64,000 bases of DNA from Meridianimarinicoccus marinus (lineage in GTDB: Bacteria > Pseudomonadota > Alphaproteobacteria > Rhodobacterales > Rhodobacteraceae), in the NCBI RefSeq assembly GCF_040689105.1, contig NZ_JBFBVU010000009.1, positions 62,001-126,000 on the forward strand, written 5' to 3'. The notes under the pieces were generated by a model. It did no database searches. It was not told the origin of the DNA and saw only the letters and a program-made list of their open reading frames with translations. This document shows positions 17,609 through 25,681 of this stretch, in pieces (the stretch's first letter is position 1; every line of letters begins with the position of its first letter). Position numbers and translations under genes: made by a program.

Positions 17609-18988
17609 TCAGATGTGGAGCGCCTGACCGAGGCCCTTCAGTGCGGCCTCCTGCGTGGTTTCGCCCAGCGTTGGATGGGCGTGGATGGTGGCGGCGATGT
17701 CGGTCAGGGTCGCGCCCATCTCGATGGCCAGCGAGAATTCGCCCGCCATTTCCGCGATGCCCGCGCCCACCGCCTGAATGCCCGCGATCAGCCCGCTGTC
17801 GGGATCGTGCACAATGCGCACGAACCCATCGCTGCGGCCCAGTGTCATCGACCTTCCGTTGCCGGCCAGCGGGAACGTCGTGACGGCCAACCCCTCCTGC
17901 GCACCGGGCAGGGCGCCGACGGTGACGATCTCGGGATCGGTGAAGCAGACCGCCGGGATGGCGCGCTTGTCCCAGAGGGTGGGCAGGCCGGCCAGATGCT
18001 CGGCCACCACCACCCCTTGCGCCATGGCACGATGGGCCAGCATCGGCTCTCCGGTCACATCGCCGATGGCAAACACCCCGCGCATCGACGTGGCGCAGAA
18101 GCGATCGACGGCGATATAGGGCCCGGTCATCGACAACCCCAGATCTTCCAGCCCGAAGCCGGTGGTCACGGGCGCGCGGCCCACGGTCACCAGGATCTTG
18201 TCCGATGGTATTTCCTGCGGCCCGCCCAGCGTTTCCACCCGCAGCGCGGTGCCGTCCTCGGTCAGCCCTTGCGCCTTGGCATCCAGATGCAGACCCACGT
18301 CCAGCGCCTGAAGCCGGGCCAGAACCGGTTTGCTCAACTCGGCATCGTATTGCGGCAGGATGCTCTTGGCGGCTTCCACAAGGGTGACCCGCACCCCCAG
18401 CTTGGCCATGGCCGTGCCGATCTCCAATCCGATATAGCCCGCGCCGACCACCGACAGCCGTTTCGGAAGTTCCGGCAGCGCCAGCGCCTCGGTCGACGAG
18501 ATCACCGGCCCGCCGAAGGGCAGGAACGGCAGCTCGAAGGGCCGCGCGCCGGTGGCGATGACGATGTTCTCGGCGTCGATGCGCAGGGGGCCTTCGGGGG
18601 TCGTGACCTCGACCGATTTGCCGTCCAGTACGCGGGCGTAGCCCTGCACATAGCGCGTGCCGGCCTTTTTCAGCAGGCCTGAGACACCGCCGGTCAACCG
18701 GCGCACGATCCCGTCCTTCCACGCCATGGTGCGGGAAAGATCGATGCTGGGCGCACTGGCCGAGATGCCAAGGGCATTGCCGCCCACAAGGCTGCGGACA
18801 GCGTGGAATTCATCCGCCGCGTGGATCAGTGCCTTGGAGGGGATGCAGCCCACGTTCAGACAGGTGCCGCCGGGCTTGGCGGCCTCGACAACGATGGTGT
18901 CCACGCCCAACTGGCCCGCGCGGATACCGCAGACATAGCCGCCGGGACCGGCGCCAAGGATCAGCAGTTTGCAACTGTCCTGTCTCAT
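17609..18988 (-). CDS. lpdA: Dihydrolipoyl dehydrogenase (E3) of the branched-chain 2-oxoacid dehydrogenase
   Basis: FAD enzyme that reoxidises the lipoyl arm of E2 with NAD; 459 residues, usual length. Visible: FAD motif LILGAGPGGYVCG, the redox disulfide C43/C48 in GGTCLNVGCIPSK, the NAD motif SVVGAGYIGLEIGTAMAKLG, the second FAD motif AIGDVTGEPMLAHRAMAQG and the C-terminal dimer domain with HAHPTLGETTQEA (active His-Glu). It is the last gene of bkdA1-bkdA2-bkdB-lpdA, 3 bp after bkdB. It is convergent with the siroheme gene, only 8 bp away, with no visible terminator between them. Confidence 0.94.
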   Translation of the reverse strand: MRQDSCKLLILGAGPGGYVCGIRAGQLGVDTIVVEAAKPGGTCLNVGCIPSKALIHAADEFHAVRSLVGGNALGISASAPSIDLSRTMAWKDGIVRRLTGGVSGLLKKAGTRYVQGYARVLDGKSVEVTTPEGPLRIDAENIVIATGARPFELPFLPFGGPVISSTEALALPELPKRLSVVGAGYIGLEIGTAMAKLGVRVTLVEAAKSILPQYDAELSKPVLARLQALDVGLHLDAKAQGLTEDGTALRVETLGGPQEIPSDKILVTVGRAPVTTGFGLEDLGLSMTGPYIAVDRFCATSMRGVFAIGDVTGEPMLAHRAMAQGVVVAEHLAGLPTLWDKRAIPAVCFTDPEIVTVGALPGAQEGLAVTTFPLAGNGRSMTLGRSDGFVRIVHDPDSGLIAGIQAVGAGIAEMAGEFSLAIEMGATLTDIAATIHAHPTLGETTQEAALKGLGQALHI

Positions 18989-18991
18989 GCC

Positions 18992-20308
18992 TCACACCTC
19001 CACGAAAATCAGGGCCGGGGTTTCCAGCAGGGACTTGATCTTCTGCACGAAGACCGCCGCGTTCCAGCCGTCGATGACCCGGTGGTCGAAGCTGGCCGAG
19101 ATGTTCATCATCTTGCGGGGCACGAATTGGCTTCCATCCCACATGGGTCGCATGGCGATCTTGTTGACGCCCAGAATGGCCACTTCGGGCGGGTTGATGA
19201 TGGGCGTTGTGGCCAAGGCCCCCAGCGGCCCCAGCGAGGTGACGGTGATGGTCGAGCCGCTCAGTTCCTCGCGCCGCGCTTTCGAGGTGCGGGCCGCTTC
19301 GGACAGCCGCGCGATCTCGGTGGCGATGTCGTACAGGCCCAGGGCCTCCACATGGCGCAAGACCGGCACCACCAGCCCGGCATCGGTCATGGTGGCCATG
19401 CCCAGATTGACGCCCGCGTGCCGGGTAATGACCCCGGCCTCGTCATCGTAATGGGCGTTCATCTCGGGGTGATCGGGCAGGGCGCGGGCCAATACGGCGG
19501 CCAGGAAGGGCAGGAGGGTCAGCTTGGGCCGCGCGCCCCGGCTGTCGTTCAGTTTGGCGCGCAGGTCTTCCAGGGCGGTGACATCCACCTCTTCAACCAC
19601 GGTGATATGGGGGATGCGGGCGTTGGCCAGCGCCATGCGCTCGGCGATCCTGCGGCGCATCCCGACCACCGGGATCTCCTCGCTGCCGATGCGGGGGCTG
19701 CGCGGCAGGCCGGGCCCGCGGCTGGCCGCCGGGTGATCGGCACGGCTGAACACCGCGTCCAGATCCTGATGGGTGATGCGCCCCGCCGGTCCGGTGCCGG
19801 GTACCTGCCGCAGGTCGATGCCGCCATCCCGCGCCCGTGCGCGGACGGACGGAGCCGCCATGGGCAACGCACCTTCGATGCGTGGGGCGTTGGCGCTTGT
19901 ACTTACTGCCGGGCGGGGGCGGGCTTTTTGGGCGGGTTCCGCCGTCTTGTCGGCCTGCGCGGAGGATTTCGGTTCGGCTGATTTCGTGGTCTCGGGTTTT
20001 TTCGCGCCGTTGTCCGCCGGTGTTTCGGCTGGGGCGGGGGCCAGGGGCTGATCCTCGACCTCCTCGGCCTCGGTTTCGATCATTACCAGATCGGTGCCAA
20101 TGGGCAGAACCTGCCCGATCTCGCCCGCCAGTTCGGTGATCTTGCCGGAATAGAGCGAGGGGATCTCGACCGTCGCCTTGTCGGTCATCACCGCCGCGAT
20201 CACGTCATCCTCGCGCACGATGTCGCCAACCTTGACGTGCCATTCGACCAGCTCGGCCTCGGTCACGCCTTCGCCCACATCAGGAAGTTTTACCGGGAGA
20301 ACCTTCAT
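18992..20308 (-). CDS. bkdB: Branched-chain 2-oxoacid dehydrogenase E2 (lipoamide acyltransferase)
   Basis: E2 core of the complex that turns branched-chain 2-oxoacids into acyl-CoA; 438 residues. It has one lipoyl domain (residues 1-80; modified lysine K44 in MTDKATVEIP) and an Ala/Pro/Lys-rich linker at about 85-145. A peripheral subunit-binding domain follows (APSVRARARDGGIDLRQVPG), then the catalytic domain ending in the active-site sequence SFDHRVIDGWNA near the C terminus. Acyl transfer uses the His of DHRxxDG. The start is immediately next to bkdA2 (1 bp or less), so the genes are coupled. Pyruvate E2 is an alternative by family, but the E1 alpha/beta pair and Lrp regulator favour Bkd. 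Confidence 0.92.
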   Translation of the reverse strand: MKVLPVKLPDVGEGVTEAELVEWHVKVGDIVREDDVIAAVMTDKATVEIPSLYSGKITELAGEIGQVLPIGTDLVMIETEAEEVEDQPLAPAPAETPADNGAKKPETTKSAEPKSSAQADKTAEPAQKARPRPAVSTSANAPRIEGALPMAAPSVRARARDGGIDLRQVPGTGPAGRITHQDLDAVFSRADHPAASRGPGLPRSPRIGSEEIPVVGMRRRIAERMALANARIPHITVVEEVDVTALEDLRAKLNDSRGARPKLTLLPFLAAVLARALPDHPEMNAHYDDEAGVITRHAGVNLGMATMTDAGLVVPVLRHVEALGLYDIATEIARLSEAARTSKARREELSGSTITVTSLGPLGALATTPIINPPEVAILGVNKIAMRPMWDGSQFVPRKMMNISASFDHRVIDGWNAAVFVQKIKSLLETPALIFVEV

Positions 20309-21322
20309 TCAAGCCTCCATCACTTGGGTCAGCGCACGCGCGATCCGCGCGGGACTTGGGAAATAATCCCATTCGGCGGCATGCGGATAGGGCGCGTCCC
20401 AGCCGGTCACCCGCAAGATCGGTGCGTGCAGATGCCAGAAGCAGGCCTCCTGCACCTCGGCGATCAGTTCCGCGCCCAGCCCGCTGGTGCGGGTGGCTTC
20501 ATGCACGACCAGGCAACGCCCGGTTTTCTGGACCGAGGCGCAGATGGTGTCCACGTCCAGCGGCAGAAGGCTGCGCAGGTCGATGATCTCGGCGTCGATG
20601 CCGGTCTGCTCCACCGCCGCCTCGGCCACATAGACCATGGTGCCATAGGCCAGCACGGTGACGGCGGTGCCCTCGCGGCGGATGTCGGCCTTGCCGATGG
20701 GGATCGAATAATGCCCCTCGGGCACCTCGCCGCCGGGATGGCTGGCCCAGGTCACCGATTTGCCGGTGTGGTTGCCGTAGAACGGGCCGTTGTAGATGCG
20801 CTTGGGTTCCAGGAAGATCACCGGATCCGGATCCTCGATGGCGGCGATCAGCAGGCCCTTGGCGTCATAGGGGGTCGAGGGCAGCACCACCTTCAGACCC
20901 GCCACATGGGTGAACAGGGCCTCGGGGCTCTGGCTGTGGGTCTGGCCGCCGAAGATGCCGCCGCCGGTGGGCATCCGCACCACCAGCGGGCAGGAGAACA
21001 TCTGGTTCGACCGATGGCGGATACGCGCGGCTTCCTGGGTGATCTGGTCGTAGGCGGGAAAGACGTAATCGGCGAATTGCACTTCAACGCAGGGGCGCAT
21101 CCCTTGTGCTGCCATGCCCACCGCCATGCCGACGATGGCGCTTTCGTTGATCGGCGTGTCGAACACCCGTTCTTCGCCGTATTTCGTCTGCAATCCGGCG
21201 GTGCAGCGGAACACGCCGCCGAAATAGCCCACGTCCTCGCCAAAGATCAGAACCTTGGGGTCGCGGTCCAGCATCACGTCCATGGCGTCGCGCAGCGCCT
21301 CGATCATCGACATCCGGGCCAT
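20309..21322 (-). CDS. bkdA2: Branched-chain 2-oxoacid dehydrogenase E1 beta
   Basis: Beta subunit of the thiamine diphosphate E1 component, 337 residues. Typical blocks are SMIEALRDAMDVML, GEDVGYFGGVFRCTAGL, FDTPINESAIVGMAVGMA, PCVEVQFADYVFPAYDQI and RMPTGGGIFGG. The C-terminal transketolase domain has DAEIIDLRSLLPLDVDTI. I place the start at MARMSMIEAL (21322), just 1 bp after the bkdA1 stop; an upstream in-frame ATG would overlap bkdA1 by about 50 bp without a family match. Together with BkdA1 it decarboxylates 2-oxoisovalerate and related acids. Confidence 0.93.
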   Translation of the reverse strand: MARMSMIEALRDAMDVMLDRDPKVLIFGEDVGYFGGVFRCTAGLQTKYGEERVFDTPINESAIVGMAVGMAAQGMRPCVEVQFADYVFPAYDQITQEAARIRHRSNQMFSCPLVVRMPTGGGIFGGQTHSQSPEALFTHVAGLKVVLPSTPYDAKGLLIAAIEDPDPVIFLEPKRIYNGPFYGNHTGKSVTWASHPGGEVPEGHYSIPIGKADIRREGTAVTVLAYGTMVYVAEAAVEQTGIDAEIIDLRSLLPLDVDTICASVQKTGRCLVVHEATRTSGLGAELIAEVQEACFWHLHAPILRVTGWDAPYPHAAEWDYFPSPARIARALTQVMEA

Positions 21323-21323
21323 G

Positions 21324-22559
21324 TCAGTACCCCATTTCCTGCCGCTGGCGGCGCAGATGCGGGGGCATCTCGGCATAGACCCCCTTGAAGATGGTCGCGG
21401 GCGAGATGGGCTTGGGGTTCACGAAGGTGCCCTCGGCCTCGACCTTGCGTTGCAAGGTGACGATCTCGTCGCGGATCTGGGCCTCGGCCTGTGTGTGACG
21501 TTCCTCGGACCATTGGCCGGTCAGCACCAGGTGATCCTTCAGGCGGGTGATCGGATCGCCCAGCGGCCAGGCCAGCGCCTCGTCCTTGGGCCGGTAGGCC
21601 GACGGATCGTCCGAGGTGGAATGCGCCGCCACCCTGTAGGTGAACCATTCGATGGCCACTGGCCCGTGACCGGCCCGCGTGCGGGCCACCGCCCATCGCG
21701 ACACCGCGGCCACCGCCAAGTAATCATTGCCATCGACCCGCAGCGCCGGCACCCCATAGCCTCGCGCGCGGGCGGCATAGGTGCGCGCCTTGCCCGAGGC
21801 GACACCGGTATAGGTGGAAATCGCCCACTGATTGTTGACGATGTTCAAGATCACCGGCGGCTGGTAGACCGAGGCACAGAGCAGCGCCGAGTGAAAATCG
21901 TTCGACGCGGTCGCCCCGTCGCCGATCCAGGCCGCCGCGATGGTGCCATCGCCGGACAGCGCATTGGCCATCGCCCAGCCCACCGCCTGAATATACTGGG
22001 TGCCCAGGTTGCCCGAGATGCTGAAATAGCCATAATCGCGCGACGAATGCAGCACCGGCAATTGCCGCCCCTCCAGCGGGTCAAGCTGGTTGGAATAGAC
22101 CTGCCCCATCAGCTCTTCCAGCGGGTAGCCCGCCGCGATCAGCAGGCTTTGCTGGCGGTAGGTGGGGAAATTCATGTCGCCCTTGGAAAGCTGGCGCTGG
22201 AAGCCGCAGCCGATGGCCTCTTCCCCGGTGCATTGCAGGTAGAAAGAGGTTTTGCCCTGCCGCTGCGCGTTCAGAAGCCGCTGGTCGATCACCCGCATGG
22301 TCATCATGTCGCGCAAACCCTGCAACAGCGCTTCGGCGTCGATGTCGGCGATGTAATCAGCCCAGGGGCCCACAGCCTTGCCCGCATCGTTCAGCACCCG
22401 CACCATGCCGTTGGCATAGGGCCGGGCGTCGATGGCGGTCAGATCCAGCGGCGGCACGTCCAGGATCCCGGCCTCCGGGACCTCGATGGCCGAGAAATCG
22501 GGGCTTTGATCCGGGCGTGCCGGGGGGTGCGGGAAGGTCAGCTTGGGGGTTTCGGTCAT
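21324..22559 (-). CDS. bkdA1: Branched-chain 2-oxoacid dehydrogenase E1 alpha
   Basis: Alpha subunit of E1, 411 residues. The thiamine diphosphate signature runs from GDGATASNDFHSALL to the NN of ILNIVNNQWAIST, and the phosphorylation-loop region HSTSDDPSAYRP is characteristic of BCKDH E1 alpha rather than PDH. Substrate-proximal blocks FYLQCTGEEAIGCG and FPTYRQQSLLIAAGYPLEEL are present. ATG 22559 gives the MTETPKLTFPHPPARPDQ start expected for bacterial BkdA1; the frame is open further upstream but that part has no family resemblance. It is the first gene of the bkd operon, divergent from the Lrp-type regulator. Confidence 0.93.
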   Translation of the reverse strand: MTETPKLTFPHPPARPDQSPDFSAIEVPEAGILDVPPLDLTAIDARPYANGMVRVLNDAGKAVGPWADYIADIDAEALLQGLRDMMTMRVIDQRLLNAQRQGKTSFYLQCTGEEAIGCGFQRQLSKGDMNFPTYRQQSLLIAAGYPLEELMGQVYSNQLDPLEGRQLPVLHSSRDYGYFSISGNLGTQYIQAVGWAMANALSGDGTIAAAWIGDGATASNDFHSALLCASVYQPPVILNIVNNQWAISTYTGVASGKARTYAARARGYGVPALRVDGNDYLAVAAVSRWAVARTRAGHGPVAIEWFTYRVAAHSTSDDPSAYRPKDEALAWPLGDPITRLKDHLVLTGQWSEERHTQAEAQIRDEIVTLQRKVEAEGTFVNPKPISPATIFKGVYAEMPPHLRRQRQEMGY

Positions 22560-22733
22560 GGTTGCGTCCTCCCTGAACGACGGCCGGGGTGCGGGATCCC
22601 ATGTCTCCTCCCACGAGAATCGCCGCCCAGGTTCCATGATAGCCGATTTTTCGACGTGTTCTTGCTGGATTGGGCCGGGATCCCTAGGGTGCGCGCATAC
22701 TTCAGCCAAAAAATACGGAATATTGGGGGAATC
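22560..22733. promoter_or_regulatory. Divergent control region bkdA1 / bkdR
   Basis: A 174-bp gap between divergent starts. An A/T-rich block just before bkdR (22708-22730, CCAAAAAATACGGAATATTGG-like) is imperfectly palindromic, as many Lrp/AsnC sites are. bkdR has the ribosome site TGGGGGAA. The bkd promoter is not obvious by eye. Confidence 0.45.
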
Positions 22734-23195
22734 ATGCTCAATCTCGACGAAACCGATCTGAGAATCCTGCGGGCGATGCAGCGCGACGGCAGTCTGACCG
22801 TCACCCAGATCGCCGAGATCGCCGGGATCTCGCAATCGCCTTGCTCCCGCCGCATCAACCAGATGCAGGAGGCCGGGGTGATCCTGCGCCGCCATGTGGA
22901 ACTGGATCGCCGCAAGCTGGGCTTCAACGCGGTGGTGGTGACGCGGGTGAAACTGAAACGCCACGACCGCAAGGCGCTGGAGGCCTTCAAGCGCGAGATC
23001 CGCGCCATCCCCGAAATCCAGTCTGCGGTGCTGCTGCTGGGCGAATTCGACTTCCACATGCGGCTGGTGGTGCGGGACATCGATCACTACCAGACGCTGA
23101 TGCAGGATCGCCTCGTAAGCTTGCCCGGCGTGCGGGAAATGCAAAGCTCGGTCATTCTGGAGGTGGTGAAGAACACCACAGCGTTGCCGCTGTGA
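22734..23195 (+). CDS. bkdR: Lrp/AsnC-family regulator of the bkd operon
   Basis: A 153-residue transcription factor. Residues 1-60 form the winged helix-turn-helix (LDETDLRILRAMQRDGSLTV, AEIAGISQSPCSRRINQMQE), and 65-150 form the RAM effector domain (GFNAVVVTRVKL, AVLLLGEFDFHMRLVVRDID, VREMQSSVILEVVKN). Lrp-like BkdR proteins next to bkd operons activate them when branched-chain amino acids bind. Here the gene is divergent from bkdA1 with a shared 174-bp control region. The start ATG 22734 is chosen for its ribosome site and Lrp-type N terminus. Confidence 0.9.
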   Translation: MLNLDETDLRILRAMQRDGSLTVTQIAEIAGISQSPCSRRINQMQEAGVILRRHVELDRRKLGFNAVVVTRVKLKRHDRKALEAFKREIRAIPEIQSAVLLLGEFDFHMRLVVRDIDHYQTLMQDRLVSLPGVREMQSSVILEVVKNTTALPL

Positions 23196-23794
23196 CCTTC
23201 GGGGCAGGCCGGGATAGCGACAGCTTCAAATCGAATCTGCCGTCCAGTTTTGCAGACGGTGGTCGTCAAGGAGTCACGCCGTAATCTGACTTATGTATAA
23301 AGCCGATTGCGGCGCCGGCTTCCATTGCGGCGATATCACCCCGTTGCCGTGTCTTAGGATGCCGCCAGAGAGCCCGCTTGCAGGGCTTCGTAGAGAGCGG
23401 ATTCATCGGCCACAAGCATGCCACAGACCGCTTCGAACCGCTGCCGGTTCAAGACCGGCTGAACCGTGTCCCGCGCCGTGCTGGCCGAGCTCGCCGAACC
23501 GGGCCGTATGGTGACCGTCGCGCCAGCCGTCTGAGATCGTGGGAAGCCTCGCCGGCTCGAACTGCACCAGAAAGGCGATCAGCTGCACCAAGATCGGGCG
23601 ATTGCGGCGCGGCGGGCCTCCACCGAGAACTGCCTGTGCAGGCGCGCGACCTCGCTGCCATCATTGGGGGTGGTTACAGGGCGCGCCGGGCCCTGGAAAA
23701 CGAAACATGACAAGGGCCGCGCGGCCCTGCCCTCTCGACGCCTGCGTGGCCTTCGGGCTAGATCACGGGGGTGCGGGAAAGCGGGGCATCCCAG
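23196..23794. other. 600-bp stretch without a convincing gene
   Basis: No open frame here matches a family I know. On the minus strand, bases 23578-23354 stay open for about 75 codons and end in a protein-like tail (RFEAVCGMLVADESALYEAL then QAGSLAAS and a stop). There is no start codon upstream, and the same frame is cut by a TGA at 23579. This may be a broken gene end. I see no tRNA, no repeat and no strong terminator. The promoter of the IclR-type gene must lie in the right part. Confidence 0.4.
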
Positions 23795-24568
23795 ATGGAC
23801 GAGACGGACAAGGACGGGACGATCCCCACCAACCTGCGGCTGCTGCTGGTGCTGGAAGCCATGGCCGAGGCCGGCGTGCCGGTCACCCCGACCGAAGTCA
23901 ATCGCCAGTTGGGCCTGCCCAAGCCGACCATTCACCGGCTGTTCAACACGCTTGAGGACGAAGGCTTCATCCAGCGTGAATTCAACGGGCGCGGCTATGC
24001 CCCGGCCCCAAGGCTGCGGCAGCTTTCCGCCGGAGTTCTGTCGTCGCTGAGGATGCGCACCGCGCGGGTGGCGATCCTGAAACGGCTGGCCGCCGAGATC
24101 CACGAAACCTGCGTGCTCGCGGTGCCGGATCGCGACGCGATGATCGGGCTGGAGCAGGCCGAAACCCGCCACGCCCTGCGCATCCAGCTGCCGCTGCGCG
24201 CGCGGATGCCACTGTATTGCACGGCCAGCGGCAAGATGTTTCTCAGCACATTCGACGACACGCCGCTGGAAACCTATATCACGACCACCGCACTGGCCGA
24301 CCGGACGCCGCGAACCATTACCGATCCCGACAGGCTTGCCGAGGCGGTGCGGCGCACGCGGGATCGCGGTTTCGGGATCGACAACGGCGAATTTCTGAAC
24401 GGGATGGTGTCGCTTGCGGTGCCGGTGCTTGACGGGTCGGGCCGGTTGCTGTCTACGCTGTCCTTCCACGCCCCCGAACAGCGGCTGGCGCTAAAGGACG
24501 CGGTGCATCTGGTGCCTCAACTGCACGCCACCGCCGCGCGGCTGGGTGCGCTGATCGACGAGGCTTGA
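23795..24568 (+). CDS. IclR-family transcriptional regulator (probable control of sulfonate genes)
   Basis: A 257-residue IclR regulator. The N-terminal winged helix (NLRLLLVLEAMAEAGVPVT, VNRQLGLPKPTIHRLFNTLE, DEGFIQ) is followed by an effector-binding domain with the family blocks RARMPLYCTASGKMFLSTF, RDRGFGIDNGEFLNGMVSLA and VPVLDGSGRLLSTLSFHAP. I use ATG 23795; an in-frame GTG at 23771 would add 8 residues. It is convergent with comE, 9 bp apart, and hpsN-comD-comE is its only metabolic neighbour. Control of sulfopropanediol use is therefore a reasonable inference but unproven. Confidence 0.85.
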   Translation: MDETDKDGTIPTNLRLLLVLEAMAEAGVPVTPTEVNRQLGLPKPTIHRLFNTLEDEGFIQREFNGRGYAPAPRLRQLSAGVLSSLRMRTARVAILKRLAAEIHETCVLAVPDRDAMIGLEQAETRHALRIQLPLRARMPLYCTASGKMFLSTFDDTPLETYITTTALADRTPRTITDPDRLAEAVRRTRDRGFGIDNGEFLNGMVSLAVPVLDGSGRLLSTLSFHAPEQRLALKDAVHLVPQLHATAARLGALIDEA

Positions 24569-24577
24569 GGCGCCGCC

Positions 24578-25132
24578 CTAGGCCCGCACGACTGCCATGA
24601 AACGGTCGCGGATCACCACCGGATCCATGGTGATCACCGGCATCCTGGCGTTGCCGCTGTCACAGCGCACCACGATCACCGTCATCTGGCCGCTGTCCAG
24701 CGCCTCTTGCAGCGCCGGGCCGGTCTCCTCCCCGCTGCATTCCACCACGCGCTCACACCCCGCCGCCCGCGCCATGCCCGCCAGCGAAGTCTTGCCGCTG
24801 GTATAGGTCGGCTGGTCGCCGGTGGAGCCGTAAGAGCCGTTGTCGATGATCATCAGGATGTAATTGTCGGCGGGATTGTTGGCGATGGTCGGCAGGGTGC
24901 CGAGGTTGGTCAGGACCGAGCCGTCGCCGTCGATCACGATCACCGGCTTGGATTGCGCCAGCGCCAGCCCCAGACCGATGGAAGAGGCCAGCCCCATGGT
25001 GCCCAGCATGTAGAAATTGCTGGGTTGGTCGTCGATGGCGTGCAGTTCCTGACTGGGAATGCCGATGTTGCAGATGACAAGGTGATCGCGAAGGATGGGG
25101 GCGATCTCACGCAGGATTTCGGAACGGATCAT
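24578..25132 (-). CDS. comE: Sulfopyruvate decarboxylase beta subunit
   Basis: Thiamine diphosphate-binding subunit, 184 residues. The TPP motif GDGSVLTNLGTLPTIANN ends further on at MIIDNGSYGSTGDQPTYTSG. The N terminus (ILREIAPILRDHLVICNIG, PSQELHAIDDQPSNFYMLGT) matches the ComE/phosphonopyruvate decarboxylase group. ComDE converts 3-sulfopyruvate to sulfoacetaldehyde and CO2. It overlaps comD by 4 bp (ATGA). Phosphonopyruvate decarboxylase is the alternative, but that is normally a single longer chain, and the hpsN neighbour favours sulfonate use. Confidence 0.85.
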   Translation of the reverse strand: MIRSEILREIAPILRDHLVICNIGIPSQELHAIDDQPSNFYMLGTMGLASSIGLGLALAQSKPVIVIDGDGSVLTNLGTLPTIANNPADNYILMIIDNGSYGSTGDQPTYTSGKTSLAGMARAAGCERVVECSGEETGPALQEALDSGQMTVIVVRCDSGNARMPVITMDPVVIRDRFMAVVRA

Positions 25133-25647
25133 TGGTCGCCATAGCCTCCCCAGAAGGACGCGTCGGTCAGCACCGCCACGGGCTTGTTGCACATGAAGCT
25201 GTATTTCAGAATCGTATCCAGCTCGGCCGCATCGGCCTGCGTGTGGAAGTGATAGGTCGGGATGTGCAACTGCGCCAGCAGCGCCTTGGTGTGCAGCGCC
25301 ATCTCGACCTGGCAGGCCACCGGTTCGCGCAACTCGCCACGATAGGAAATCAGCATGGGCAGCGGCATCCGGTAGAACTGGATCAGCGTGGCCAGCGTGT
25401 TCAATGTCACGCCAAGGGCGGTGTTCTGCATGATGATCGCGGAACGCTGGCCGCCCATCCAGGCCCCGGCGCACAGGCCCATGCCCTCGTCTTCCTTGTT
25501 GGCGGGCACATGGCGGATCTCGGGGCGGCGGTCGATCTCGGCAATCACCCCGGCCAGTTGCTTGCAGGGCACCGTGGTCACGAAGGAAATGTCGTTGGCG
25601 ATCAGATCCTCGGCAATCTTCTGGTCGATGGTCAGGTCAGGCGGCAT
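25129..25647 (-). CDS. comD: Sulfopyruvate decarboxylase alpha subunit
   Basis: The PYR-domain half of the split decarboxylase, 172 residues: IAEDLIANDISFVTTVPCKQ, HVPANKEDEGMGLCAGAW (with the catalytic-type Glu), SAIIMQNTALGVTLNTLATL, LPMLISYRGELREP. The start is MPPDLTIDQKIAEDL at 25647; the longer open frame to 25755 overlaps hpsN and has no family match. It pairs with ComE, which overlaps it. Residues of PYR and PP domains from the two subunits together make the active site. Confidence 0.86.
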   Translation of the reverse strand: MPPDLTIDQKIAEDLIANDISFVTTVPCKQLAGVIAEIDRRPEIRHVPANKEDEGMGLCAGAWMGGQRSAIIMQNTALGVTLNTLATLIQFYRMPLPMLISYRGELREPVACQVEMALHTKALLAQLHIPTYHFHTQADAAELDTILKYSFMCNKPVAVLTDASFWGGYGDQ

Positions 25648-25681
25648 GGCGGTTCCTGTGGCTGGCAAGAATGAGACGGGG

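Noticed and set aside
22560..23144. 5' extension of bkdA1 by about 195 codons
   Set aside because: It would overlap the divergent Lrp-type regulator completely and lacks resemblance to E1 alpha; ATG 22559 gives the normal length.
24578..25474. Longer version of comE starting at 25474
   Set aside because: The extra part overlaps comD in another frame and is not ComE-like; ATG 25132 with the ATGA overlap is the natural start.
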